64,000 nt of DNA, taken from a virus. The notes under the pieces were generated by a model. That model did no database searches. It worked only from the letters and a program-made list of their open reading frames with translations, and had not been told where the DNA came from. Both the position numbers and the translations under genes were made by a program. Below, in pieces: positions 27,886 through 37,392 of this stretch. Numbering within the stretch: the stretch's first letter is position 1; each line of letters starts with the position of its first letter. Location: positions 48,431 through 112,430 of the IMG/VR virus record IMGVR_UViG_3300042474_001151. One strand, written 5' to 3'.

Positions 27886-29196
27886 ATGAAAAAATCAAAA
27901 ACATTTTGTGCCATGCCATTCGTTAGTACGATGGTAAATAGTGATGGAAAATATAGATATTGTTGCATCGCTGAGGGTAAACCCGACATTATCGATTTAA
28001 CGAACAACGGAAAAGTTTTACACGTTACCAATTCAACAATAGAGGAAACCTACAATTCAGATACTGTCAGAGACATTAGAAAGAAAATGATTGCCGGTGA
28101 AGAAGTACCCGCATGTAGTAAATGTCAATTACAAAGTAAAATCGGTAGACAAAGTTATCAAGACTTAATGACCAACGAATGGGTATGGAGATTGGGTGCC
28201 GATAAAATAGACGCGTTAGTTAAAGAGGCGGCTGAAAACGATGGATGGATTAATGATTCTCCAGTTTATTTGGATTTACGTTTGGGTAACCTGTGTAATT
28301 TCAGATGTAGAATGTGTAACCCATACAATTCAAGTTCAATCGCAAAAGAACACTTTGACCTTTGGGAGAGAGATGAGAAGTACAAAGAAATCTACCAATC
28401 AGAGTATGGTGGAAACCCAACACATTTAAAGGACCAAGCTACTTGGTTTGAAAGTGATATGTTATGGGACCAAGTCGAGGCGTTGATACCATCATTAAAG
28501 AAGGTTTATATGACTGGCGGGGAACCCACTTTAATAGAAAATAACTATTATTTTATGGAGAAGTGTATTGAAATGGGTAGAAAAGATATTGTTCTATTCT
28601 TCAATACTAACTGTTCAAATTTAACCGATAAGTTCTTAAATATATTATCTAAGTTCGATAAAGTATCGATTAATGCAAGTGTCGACGGTTTTGGTAAATT
28701 GAATGATTATATTAGATACCCATCACATTGGGAAAAAATCAGTGCAAACTTTGAAAAATTAGCTCAATTACCTAACATAGATTTAGGTATGAGTCCGGTT
28801 GTACAAGTTTATAACGTTTTTGATATTGATAAAATAATAGATTATGTTTTTGAGGTTAATAAAAAATACAATAGAGACATTTTTATTGATTTCTTAATTG
28901 ACACTAAACCGAGAAATTTGGATGTCAAGATTTTACCTGACGTTATTAGACAAGCAGCTAAAAATAAGTTAGAAAATTATTTAGAACAAAAGTTTAAAGA
29001 TGGTGTACATGATTATACAAAAAATAGTACATACGCCATATTGAATTTACTAACTGAAGAAAGATTAAAAACAGCCGAATTAGATTTAGAGAGTTTTAAA
29101 TCGTACACCTCAATATTGGACAAAAACAGAAAACAAAATTTCGAAGAGGTGTGTATTGAATTAAATGAACATTTAAAAAAATACTATGCTCAATAA
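27886..29196 (+). CDS. Radical SAM protein with twitch/SPASM-like N-terminal Cys set
   Basis: 436 residues from the ATG at 27886; an earlier in-frame TTG at 27853 lies in the promoter and is rejected. KTFCAMPF (C8), YCC (C26, C27), CSKC (C77, C80), then CNFRCRMC at 137-144 and MTGGEPT (GGEP at 211-214). This layout is that of phage twitch-domain radical SAM proteins. A pair with the next gene, which has the same Cys pattern. Iron-sulfur radical chemistry is certain in type; the substrate is unknown, possibly peptide or sugar. Confidence 0.85.
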   Translation: MKKSKTFCAMPFVSTMVNSDGKYRYCCIAEGKPDIIDLTNNGKVLHVTNSTIEETYNSDTVRDIRKKMIAGEEVPACSKCQLQSKIGRQSYQDLMTNEWVWRLGADKIDALVKEAAENDGWINDSPVYLDLRLGNLCNFRCRMCNPYNSSSIAKEHFDLWERDEKYKEIYQSEYGGNPTHLKDQATWFESDMLWDQVEALIPSLKKVYMTGGEPTLIENNYYFMEKCIEMGRKDIVLFFNTNCSNLTDKFLNILSKFDKVSINASVDGFGKLNDYIRYPSHWEKISANFEKLAQLPNIDLGMSPVVQVYNVFDIDKIIDYVFEVNKKYNRDIFIDFLIDTKPRNLDVKILPDVIRQAAKNKLENYLEQKFKDGVHDYTKNSTYAILNLLTEERLKTAELDLESFKSYTSILDKNRKQNFEEVCIELNEHLKKYYAQ

Positions 29197-30454
29197 AGAT
29201 AGAGAACAAAGTAAAACCTTCTGTATTTTACCATGGGTACATACCGCAACATACACCGACGGAACTGCATTATTATGTTGTGTTGCTTCACCGGATAGTG
29301 GTTTAAATTTAAATACAAGTACAATTAATGACGTTAAAAATAGTGATTACTTTAAGAACGCTAGAAAGACATTATTAAGTGGTGATAAATTTAGTGCATG
29401 TAGTGTTTGTTATAAGGAAGAAGCCGTTGGAGTAAAAAGTCATAGGTTAAATGAAAATCGTTTATGGGATACCCTACTCACTAAAGAATTAGTGGATGAG
29501 ATTGTAAAGAACACACATGAAGACGGTACAATTGATAATGATTTATATACATTAGATTTTAGATTAGGAAACACATGTAATTTGGCGTGTGTGATGTGTA
29601 GACCACAAGATAGTTCTAAGTGGTTAAATGAGGCGAAGAAATTATCTAATGAACTTGAGACTGATGCTAAGTGGGATTGGAAACACAAATCACAAATTGA
29701 CTTAAGTAAGTTTGAATGGTACAAGAGAAAAGAATTCTTAGAAGATTTCTACGAGAGTTGTGGTAATATGAGATTAATGATTTTTGCTGGAGGAGAACCA
29801 CTATTAATCAAAGAACATAAGGAGATGATTCGTGAAATGGTAAAACGTGGACACGCAAAAAACATCCAAGTTAATTATCACACAAACGGAACAATATATG
29901 ATACAGAATTGATGGAGTTATGGAAAAATTTTAAAAAAGTCGAACTATTCATATCAATAGACGGTATTGATAAAGTAACCGAATATGTAAGATACCCATC
30001 AAGTTTCGATGTGATTAAACGTAACCTCAAAATGTATGATGATAATGCCCCCGATAATATGACATTTAAGATTCTTTATACGGTACAAGCATTAAACATA
30101 TTCTATTTACCTGAGTTTGCGGATTGGTTGGAATCACAAAACTATCGTAAGATTATTTTTAGAAGTAAATACGATACCATATTTCACACAGGAGTATTAT
30201 GGGGACCTGATTATTTATCAACTAAAATATTACCAACTAAAGTCAAAGAAATAATCACTAAAAAACTAGGTGACTACGTTGAACTAAAAAAAGATACGTT
30301 GAACGTGTGGAATTTTAATGAAATGGTAAATATTATGAATTCATCTGATGATTCACATTTGTTAAACCAATTCGACGAATATCTAATAAAAATGGATCTT
30401 TATAGAAATTTAAATCATAAGGAAACATTTAAAGAACTACTTAATTTATTTTAA
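29186..30454 (+). CDS. Radical SAM protein with twitch/SPASM-like N-terminal Cys set, paralogue
   Basis: 422 residues, overlapping the previous gene by 11 nt. C13 (TFCILPW), C31 and C32, C72 and C75 (CSVC), then the cluster motif CNLACVMC at 131-138 and AGGEPLL (GGEP at 202-205). Similar in length and order to the 27886 protein, with the same FRLGNTC/LRLGNLC lead-in to the cluster, so the two arose by duplication and may act on related sites. Followed directly by a protein of unknown function that could be a partner. Confidence 0.85.
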   Translation: MLNKDREQSKTFCILPWVHTATYTDGTALLCCVASPDSGLNLNTSTINDVKNSDYFKNARKTLLSGDKFSACSVCYKEEAVGVKSHRLNENRLWDTLLTKELVDEIVKNTHEDGTIDNDLYTLDFRLGNTCNLACVMCRPQDSSKWLNEAKKLSNELETDAKWDWKHKSQIDLSKFEWYKRKEFLEDFYESCGNMRLMIFAGGEPLLIKEHKEMIREMVKRGHAKNIQVNYHTNGTIYDTELMELWKNFKKVELFISIDGIDKVTEYVRYPSSFDVIKRNLKMYDDNAPDNMTFKILYTVQALNIFYLPEFADWLESQNYRKIIFRSKYDTIFHTGVLWGPDYLSTKILPTKVKEIITKKLGDYVELKKDTLNVWNFNEMVNIMNSSDDSHLLNQFDEYLIKMDLYRNLNHKETFKELLNLF

Positions 30455-30456
30455 TT

Positions 30457-31431
30457 ATGGCAAAGATTTTAAAAGTCACAATGACTAAAAAAGATGGTAC
30501 AACATTACCATTACACTATGCACTTTATGACAACAATCCAGTTGTTGATAGATGGATTCAAATGACAAAACAATCATTGGGGAAGAATATGGAAATAAAG
30601 GCTAGAGTGACAAATAACGAATTTAATAATATTGGTTATTTGATGGAACAAATCAATGAAGTACTTGTCTTTATTAATCAAAACTACGATAAGGAATTAC
30701 CAACCTTTACTGACTTTAATGAATTAGATAGCGCAATTTTAAATTACTTACATGAAGAGTTTGAAGTATATGGAGATAGAATCACCTTACTACAAGAGGA
30801 AAATAGGTGGTCGTTTGAATTACATGAGAAATTCTTATCGTTAAATGAATTTATCCATATGATTGAAACTGCAATTCATAGTGCGGAACATAAGTTTCCT
30901 AATTTTAGTTGTTTATATGATTTTTTACCTGCCGGATTACACGAACCCGTAACTGAAGTTGATAAATTGTTCTTAGAAGATAGATTTGAGTGGGGAGGTT
31001 TATATTGTGGATATAATACCTTAGGTAAAGATTATCTTTCAATTGCACCTGAAAATGATTGGGAAGTGATTTACAGAGATGAGGTTAGACCACAAATAAG
31101 ATTTGCACCGGAAACATGGATGAACTTTGGTCCCGACATGACTAATACAATACGAGAAAGTTTTTATAAATGGTACACCACATTATCACCTGAAGTACAA
31201 GCTAAAGTCCCAATAGATGATATGCATAAATTATCTTTAGGAAGATATAAGTTAGGTAGATTAATTTTAGATGATAGTATTAAACAAATTGAACCTAATG
31301 TCGAAAAATGGTTTGTGCCTGCGGGACCATCAGTTGCGTGGGCATTAGGTGACGATAGTTGTAAGGCAAAATGGAATAGAGAAATATTCACACAAGTTAA
31401 CGGGATACAAAAAATTGAAATTTTTGATTAA
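30457..31431 (+). CDS. Conserved-looking protein of unknown function between radical SAM genes
   Basis: 324 residues, no family recognised. MAKILKVTMTKKDG start with beta strands, a long helical centre (YLMEQINEVLVFINQNY, LNEFIHMIETAIHSAEHKF) with an acidic surface, and a C-terminal part with EVRPQIRFAPETWMNFGPDM and GRYKLGRLILDD. No Cys cluster, signal peptide or membrane span. It is sandwiched between radical SAM genes (2 nt after one, TAATG with the next), so it may be a scaffold, substrate or partner. Confidence 0.6.
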   Translation: MAKILKVTMTKKDGTTLPLHYALYDNNPVVDRWIQMTKQSLGKNMEIKARVTNNEFNNIGYLMEQINEVLVFINQNYDKELPTFTDFNELDSAILNYLHEEFEVYGDRITLLQEENRWSFELHEKFLSLNEFIHMIETAIHSAEHKFPNFSCLYDFLPAGLHEPVTEVDKLFLEDRFEWGGLYCGYNTLGKDYLSIAPENDWEVIYRDEVRPQIRFAPETWMNFGPDMTNTIRESFYKWYTTLSPEVQAKVPIDDMHKLSLGRYKLGRLILDDSIKQIEPNVEKWFVPAGPSVAWALGDDSCKAKWNREIFTQVNGIQKIEIFD

Positions 31432-32405
31432 TGAGAATACCAATAAAAGAAGTAGTTAATAACTATCCCGATGTTTTACAAGTAACTTGGGTAATCAACA
31501 CAATATGTTCCAATAAATGTGCGTATTGTGTTCCCGCATTACATAGTGGACATAATCACGGATATACATGGGAAGCAGTTAAAGCATTTTTTGACGAACT
31601 ATTTCTAAGATACCCAAAAATACACGTATCAATCGCAGGTGGAGAACCAACAATGTCACCATTTCTTTTAGATTTATGTAAAATGATACATGAGAAAGGA
31701 AGTACTGTGGGATTAACATCAAACGGCACCAGAAATGTTGAGTATTATTCTGAACTATCTAAGTATGTTAATTATATAGTATTTTCATATCATCCACAAT
31801 ATGGTGATAAAAATAAAGTTCTTGAAAAAATAAGAGCGTCTATTAATAATTGTTATTGTTCATTAAGAATAATGATGGACCCAAAACATTGGGACGTTGC
31901 TGTTAATATGTTTAACACAACTAAAGAAAGTGACGTGATGGAGTATTTTAATATGGAGGCGGTTAAGATTTTAGATTGGGACCAAGTTGATAGGGATACT
32001 TTAGTATACACCGAAGAACAATTAGAATGGTTTAAAGGTGATAATCGAGTTAACACAAAAACATTAATACCAACAGTCAATAAACCAGCATTAATTGGTG
32101 CACATTTTATTTTATCCGACGGTACTGTTGACACAAAAGCAGATGCTGTTGACTACATTAATGAAGGATTAAGTAATTTCTTTGGGTATCAATGTGACAT
32201 TGGATTGGAATCTTTATTTATTTTTGCTGATGGTGAAATAAAACGAGGTAATTGTGTTGGTTTTGATCTTGGTAATATTAATAAATTACAAGAAATAAAA
32301 TGGCCAACTGGTCCTATTACTTGTCCATGGCATATCTGTCATTGTGCAACAGATGTTATGATAAGTAAAAGAAGTCCGGAGTTAGTAAAAGGAAAATTAA
32401 TATGA
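31431..32405 (+). CDS. Radical SAM protein
   Basis: 324 residues. The cluster motif CSNKCAYC at 26-33 lies near the N-terminus, followed by SIAGGEPTMS (GGEP at 70-73), GLTSNGT (the strand-4 block) and a C-terminal set of Cys (YQCDIGLES, KRGNCVGF, CPWHICHC) that may hold an auxiliary cluster, as in SPASM proteins. It lacks the N-terminal twitch part of the other family members. ATGA overlap with a hydroxylase gene suggests that the two act in one pathway. Confidence 0.8.
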   Translation: MRIPIKEVVNNYPDVLQVTWVINTICSNKCAYCVPALHSGHNHGYTWEAVKAFFDELFLRYPKIHVSIAGGEPTMSPFLLDLCKMIHEKGSTVGLTSNGTRNVEYYSELSKYVNYIVFSYHPQYGDKNKVLEKIRASINNCYCSLRIMMDPKHWDVAVNMFNTTKESDVMEYFNMEAVKILDWDQVDRDTLVYTEEQLEWFKGDNRVNTKTLIPTVNKPALIGAHFILSDGTVDTKADAVDYINEGLSNFFGYQCDIGLESLFIFADGEIKRGNCVGFDLGNINKLQEIKWPTGPITCPWHICHCATDVMISKRSPELVKGKLI

Positions 32406-33088
32406 TAAAAAATTTTTTTGATGATGCGTTAACTAATAGTTGGACATCTGATGGTATACCTGAAAATATATTTGATACAAATTGTAATTGGCCATATTCT
32501 GTGATTGATTTTGATAATGATTTTGATGGGATGTTAGAAGAAATTAAATCATTAGAAAAAACATACTTTGTTAAACATAGGGATAAAGATAAAATTAAAT
32601 CGTATAATCATGAAGGATGGAATGCGGTGACGTTACACGGAATTGATTCAACTAAGACGGAACACTTTGACAGATATGGATTTAAAACACAAGAAGAGGC
32701 AAATTATAATTGGACCGACGTTTGTGAATATCTTCCAAAATTAACTAACTTTATAAAATCATTAGGATATGAACAATACGATAGAGTTAGAATTATGAAA
32801 TTAGAGGCGGGAGGTTTTATTATGCCACATACCGACGGTAAAGGAAGAATTTTTGGACCATTTAATATAGCAATAAACAATCCTGAGGGTTGTCAGTTCG
32901 TATTTAAAAACCATGGGTTGGTACCATTTAAAAAAGGTAGAGGGGTGTTCTTAGATTTGGGTAGAGAACATGCAGTTTGGAACAATTCTGATGAGGATAG
33001 ATACCACATAATTGTACACGGACACATTAACCCAAAATTATTAAACGATTCGATAACTTATACTAACACCATTTATGGACATAATTAA
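32402..33088 (+). CDS. Aspartyl/asparaginyl beta-hydroxylase-like 2OG-Fe(II) oxygenase
   Basis: 228 residues. A double-stranded beta-helix with PHTDGKGR (H143, D145), NNPEGCQFVF, then LGREHAVWNNSDEDRYHIIVHG (H190, R200), the iron-binding HxD...H triad and 2-oxoglutarate Arg of the Asp_Arg_Hydrox family. Such enzymes hydroxylate Asp or Asn in proteins; a virion or host substrate is possible. The 3' end overlaps the B12-radical SAM gene by 14 nt. Cytoplasmic. Confidence 0.8.
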   Translation: MIKNFFDDALTNSWTSDGIPENIFDTNCNWPYSVIDFDNDFDGMLEEIKSLEKTYFVKHRDKDKIKSYNHEGWNAVTLHGIDSTKTEHFDRYGFKTQEEANYNWTDVCEYLPKLTNFIKSLGYEQYDRVRIMKLEAGGFIMPHTDGKGRIFGPFNIAINNPEGCQFVFKNHGLVPFKKGRGVFLDLGREHAVWNNSDEDRYHIIVHGHINPKLLNDSITYTNTIYGHN

Positions 33089-36000
33089 TAACGTTTTTAC
33101 AAATAATTTAAATTTATCAATTTGCATATTTCCGGCCGATACGTTACACAATGACGAATTGTCCGAACGGATGATTGAATTTACAAGATTCTACACATAC
33201 AGAATAAAAGAAATTACTGAGAATGGTGCAATTGATGTTATTGTTGATAAATCAATAGATGAAGCGTTGATTAACAATCATGAAAAATATGATCATATAT
33301 TATTCATGTCTGCTGGTGTTAGAATTTACGATAGTAGTATAATATTTGATATTGAAAATGAAATATTAAATAATCCAAATTATATGGCGGCCGGTCATAT
33401 TTTGGAATGGAAAGAAAATTGGTACGAATTACACCACCAATTTATTTTAGTTAATACTAAAAATTGGGTAAAAGCTGGTAAACCTTTTTATGGTGGATGG
33501 GAAGGTAAGTACGATGATTTAGTGGTAATAGAAAGGAGTGTTGAAAATTTTCATGATGATTATACACCATTATGGATTAGAAACACCGGCACCATTGAAA
33601 ATAGATTTCACCAAAAACAAGGATGGAATTTTATTAACGAAGCATTGAAAAATGGATTTGACGTCATCAATTGGAATCAAACCATTAGAAATAAAAGAAC
33701 GTATTATTATCCCGAATCCGACAGTGATAAATTTTTAGAATGTTTAAAAACACAAACTGTTGATACAACATTAAACGTTAATCAAGTTAAATTATTACAG
33801 AGTCCGGATTCAGTTAAAAATCAAATATGGTTGTTAAATTCTGAAGATATGAATTTAACATTCTACAATAAAGAAAGTAGATTAGATGTTATTGCAATAC
33901 CTGCTGGAGGATTTAAGTTTTTGGATATCATTAAAAACAAACATTTAAATGAAAACGGAAAAGTTATAATATACGACTTTAATCAAAAAAGTTTAGATTG
34001 GTTTGATTTTATATTAAAAAACGATACAAGTAATATTAAGGAAACTATAAAAGATTTCCAACACAATAGAAATTTTCACTTTTTAGGAATGGGTCAGAAA
34101 GTTTTTGGAATGGATGGAAATTTCACAAATAATTTCATATTAAGTTTAGATAGAACATTTGAATATTATGGAGGAGAAGATAATTTTCATCAATACCTTA
34201 CTGAATTTAAAAAATTAAATGTCAAATTAGTTAATTCTGATTTAATACGCCATCCAGAAAAACTAATTAATGAATTGGACGGTAGAAAAAATTACATAAG
34301 TATTTCTAACATATTCTCAACGGATTACACAAATACATTTATTGGACTTAAAGAGACTAATGAATATTATTTAAAATTAAGGAGTTTATTACCAAACGAC
34401 ACACTATTGGTTGGTTTTACTCCTGACTGTAAGTATATTGATGAGATTCTTTATAAGAATGAATCCATAAAAGAACAGTTAGATAATATTAGTGGAGATA
34501 GAGACCAATTAATATTAAAACACATTTTAGAAAGAGATTCGGAGAGTACGAGAGAAGTTCCTAACAACCACGCTTCGGCACATATAGGTGGAGTTAAAGG
34601 TATTTTAAAATATCAAAATTTTAATGAACCGGTTGCGTTAAAAGATTTCAATGAAGGTAGAGAGAGAGTTATTATGGCAATTTGTCCCAGTTGGGGGGTT
34701 ATATTCCCACCATACGGTGTGTCAAAAATTGTCGGTACATTAAGAAAAGAGGGATTTGCATGTAAGGTATATGACCTAAACGTTCAACTGTATCATAACT
34801 TAATTGAAAGAACCGGTGAAGACTATTGGAGATCTGAAAAGTTTTTCTATTGGGAAGATTCTTGGTTTTTTAAACAATATCTTTTGGATGAAGTGGAACC
34901 GTACCTTAGTAGGGCTGCGGATAAAATAATATCAGATAACCCAACAGTAATTGGGTTAAGTATGTACACCACGAACAGTCAAGCATCTTTAGTACTAATA
35001 AAGAAATTAAAAGAAAGAGCGCCACACATACCAATCGTTGTTGGAGGACCTGCAGTTGCAACAGAAGAATGGTTATTAAACAACGAGTTCTCAAAATACG
35101 TGAGTTACTTTTTCAAAGGTGAAGCTGAAGAGAGTTTTGTTAAATTTTTAAATGACGGAGTACACTTAAAGAAATTACCAATAGATGGAATTTTTATTGG
35201 GGACACCAATAGTAAAATAAACTTAGACGAAAAGGCATACGCCGATTTTTCTGATTATGATTTGGAGTCTTACTTACATCGAGACGGTGTTAGTATCGAA
35301 ACATCGAGAGGATGTGTTGCACAATGTAGTTTCTGTGCTGAAACTTATTTTTGGAGATTTAGGTCAATGACACCGGAAAGAGTAATTGATGAGATGAAAT
35401 TTCAAATTGAAACATATGGTGTTAAAAGATTTTGGTTTGTTGACAGTTTAGTTAATGGTAACCTAAAGAATTTCCAAAGGTTAGTTGATTTGATATTGGA
35501 AAACAAACTTGAGATTGGATGGAATAGTTATAGTAGATGTGATGGAAGAATGACAAAAGAATTTATCGACAAGGTTGCCGACTCTGGTTGTACTGCATTA
35601 AGTTATGGTGTCGAATCTGGAAGTCAAAAGGTCCTCAATGACATGAGAAAAAAAATCGAGATTTGGGAAATCGAAAATAACTTAAGGGACACATACACCA
35701 CCAATAAAATATTCACTCACGTTAATTGGTTAATCGGATTTCCAACTGAAACTTACATTGATTACTATCATAGTAACATTCTAATTTATAATGTTAGAAA
35801 ATACATACACCAATTAAGTCCTGGTATGGGATGTGGACCGAGTGTTTTAAGTGACTTACAGGAAAGATTTGACCTATATGGAATTGCTTGGAAAGAAAGA
35901 ACGTGGGATAATCAATTTTTAGGTAATTGGTATACACATGGTTTTAAAAATACACAACTAAACAGATTCATTAGAATTAAATTATTTCACATATGGATGG

Positions 36001-36587
36001 AAATATTAAAAAATAGTGCCGGTAGTGTGGTCGATAATCCTCAGAGACATAGTGATATAAACGAATCTTACACATTTAAAACAAATAACTATAATATTGA
36101 TGAATATATGATTCAAGAAGAGAATATTAATTTTAAATTAATTGAAGAGTCTGAGTCAAATTCATTGTTAAGTACATATGTTGCAAATGAACCACTACCA
36201 ATATTCTTTGGGTTATATAAGATATTCAAAGGTTTTGAAATGAATATCACATTTGACCCTGATAAAGATATAAAGTCATGGGGAAGTATTTCTGTCAATT
36301 ACTTTGCAAATATTAACTTTAAAATAGATAATTCTGGAAATTATACATATTCAATTAATCATGGAATGAGACATTATGGAATGACTCCTAAAATTGAAGA
36401 AACATATAAATGGGAAAGAAACAATACTCATGGTGACATGAGTTTTAGTGACCAATTTATTAAAAGTGGAAACATAAAAAATTGGATTACTAATGAAGAT
36501 TATGTTGATGAAACTATTCATGAACAGTATAGAAATAAAACTAAAAAACATTTAACACCGGTTACGGTCACAAAAAGACTAATATAA
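33075..36587 (+). CDS. Giant B12-binding radical SAM fusion protein (1170 residues)
   Basis: Parts in order: residues 1-215 look like a GT-A-type segment (HILFMSAGVRIYDSS, FYGGWEGKYDDLVV); 230-480 unrecognised; 528-690 a cobalamin-binding region (PSWGVIFPPYGVSKIVGTL, VIGLSMYTTN, IPIVVGGPAVATEEW); 735-960 a radical SAM core with RGCVAQCSFC (C747, C751, C754) and SYGVESGSQKVL; then 200 residues without clear family. The usual B12 radical SAM enzyme is 450-700 residues, so the N-terminal half is extra. B12 radical SAM enzymes often do methylations at unreactive carbons. Chemistry type is well supported, substrate unknown. Confidence 0.8.
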   Translation: MDIINNVFTNNLNLSICIFPADTLHNDELSERMIEFTRFYTYRIKEITENGAIDVIVDKSIDEALINNHEKYDHILFMSAGVRIYDSSIIFDIENEILNNPNYMAAGHILEWKENWYELHHQFILVNTKNWVKAGKPFYGGWEGKYDDLVVIERSVENFHDDYTPLWIRNTGTIENRFHQKQGWNFINEALKNGFDVINWNQTIRNKRTYYYPESDSDKFLECLKTQTVDTTLNVNQVKLLQSPDSVKNQIWLLNSEDMNLTFYNKESRLDVIAIPAGGFKFLDIIKNKHLNENGKVIIYDFNQKSLDWFDFILKNDTSNIKETIKDFQHNRNFHFLGMGQKVFGMDGNFTNNFILSLDRTFEYYGGEDNFHQYLTEFKKLNVKLVNSDLIRHPEKLINELDGRKNYISISNIFSTDYTNTFIGLKETNEYYLKLRSLLPNDTLLVGFTPDCKYIDEILYKNESIKEQLDNISGDRDQLILKHILERDSESTREVPNNHASAHIGGVKGILKYQNFNEPVALKDFNEGRERVIMAICPSWGVIFPPYGVSKIVGTLRKEGFACKVYDLNVQLYHNLIERTGEDYWRSEKFFYWEDSWFFKQYLLDEVEPYLSRAADKIISDNPTVIGLSMYTTNSQASLVLIKKLKERAPHIPIVVGGPAVATEEWLLNNEFSKYVSYFFKGEAEESFVKFLNDGVHLKKLPIDGIFIGDTNSKINLDEKAYADFSDYDLESYLHRDGVSIETSRGCVAQCSFCAETYFWRFRSMTPERVIDEMKFQIETYGVKRFWFVDSLVNGNLKNFQRLVDLILENKLEIGWNSYSRCDGRMTKEFIDKVADSGCTALSYGVESGSQKVLNDMRKKIEIWEIENNLRDTYTTNKIFTHVNWLIGFPTETYIDYYHSNILIYNVRKYIHQLSPGMGCGPSVLSDLQERFDLYGIAWKERTWDNQFLGNWYTHGFKNTQLNRFIRIKLFHIWMEILKNSAGSVVDNPQRHSDINESYTFKTNNYNIDEYMIQEENINFKLIEESESNSLLSTYVANEPLPIFFGLYKIFKGFEMNITFDPDKDIKSWGSISVNYFANINFKIDNSGNYTYSINHGMRHYGMTPKIEETYKWERNNTHGDMSFSDQFIKSGNIKNWITNEDYVDETIHEQYRNKTKKHLTPVTVTKRLI

Positions 36588-37381
36588 TGGCTTTAATGTT
36601 AATAAATGGATGTAGTCATACTGCCGGTTCTGAAATCGAATACACCGGTCAAGCTATTTGTTATAATAAATCTTGGGGTAAATGGTTAACAGATATGTCC
36701 GGCGATGAATATGTTAACATATCAATGTCAGGTGCCGGAAATGAATATATATGTAGAACCACAAAAGATTGGATAATTGAGAACGTATTTTTAAATAAAT
36801 TACATAATAAAGAAGACTTACATGTTATTGTAATGTGGTCAGGATTTGATAGAAAGGAAGTATATTACCCCGATTCAAATCGAATGGATAGTGTTAACCC
36901 ATTAAGCGACCCAAAACTTTACACGAAAACAATGCAATATGAAATGAAAAAATTACAAGAAGTGATTGTTTATTTTCATGACGTTATTTATTCAAACTTA
37001 AAAAATATTATTATATTAAACGATTTATTATATTTTTTAAACACATATGAAATAAAATACACATTTTTAAATGCATTAAGTCCATTTATAACGTTTGAAG
37101 AATTGAATGGTTACAAGAATCACGTCTTATACCAATCATACTACAATAATTTATGGATTTTTAATGAAATAAATAAAGGTAAACATTTAGGTATTTTCAA
37201 TAAAGATGAAACGTTTTATCACCATTTAAATAATCATAAAAATTTTAAATGGTCTAAATTTAGTGAATATGGTCATTTTGGTGAGGATGGTCACAAATAT
37301 TGGGCGGAAAAAATTTATGACCTTATTTTTAACAATAAACCAATAAGTAATAAAAAATTAGGTCCAGAAATATTTTTTTAA
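36587..37381 (+). CDS. SGNH/GDSL-like hydrolase or acyltransferase
   Basis: 264 residues. NGCSHTAGSE (block I, nucleophile S10), MSGAGNEYI (block with G-x-x-N), IVMWSGFDR and, near the end, EYGHFGEDGHKYWAEKI giving the D-x-x-H-type catalytic His. These are the SGNH blocks, in order. The family includes esterases and sugar O-acetyl esterases or transferases, so removal or transfer of an acyl group on a glycan is inferred. One of three SGNH proteins in the window. TAATG junction with the gene before. Confidence 0.7.
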   Translation: MALMLINGCSHTAGSEIEYTGQAICYNKSWGKWLTDMSGDEYVNISMSGAGNEYICRTTKDWIIENVFLNKLHNKEDLHVIVMWSGFDRKEVYYPDSNRMDSVNPLSDPKLYTKTMQYEMKKLQEVIVYFHDVIYSNLKNIIILNDLLYFLNTYEIKYTFLNALSPFITFEELNGYKNHVLYQSYYNNLWIFNEINKGKHLGIFNKDETFYHHLNNHKNFKWSKFSEYGHFGEDGHKYWAEKIYDLIFNNKPISNKKLGPEIFF

Positions 37382-37392
37382 AGATTAAAACT

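Noticed and set aside
27853-27886. Longer TTG start for the radical SAM gene
   Set aside because: It lies inside the promoter; the ATG at 27886 starts the conserved KTFCAMPF region.
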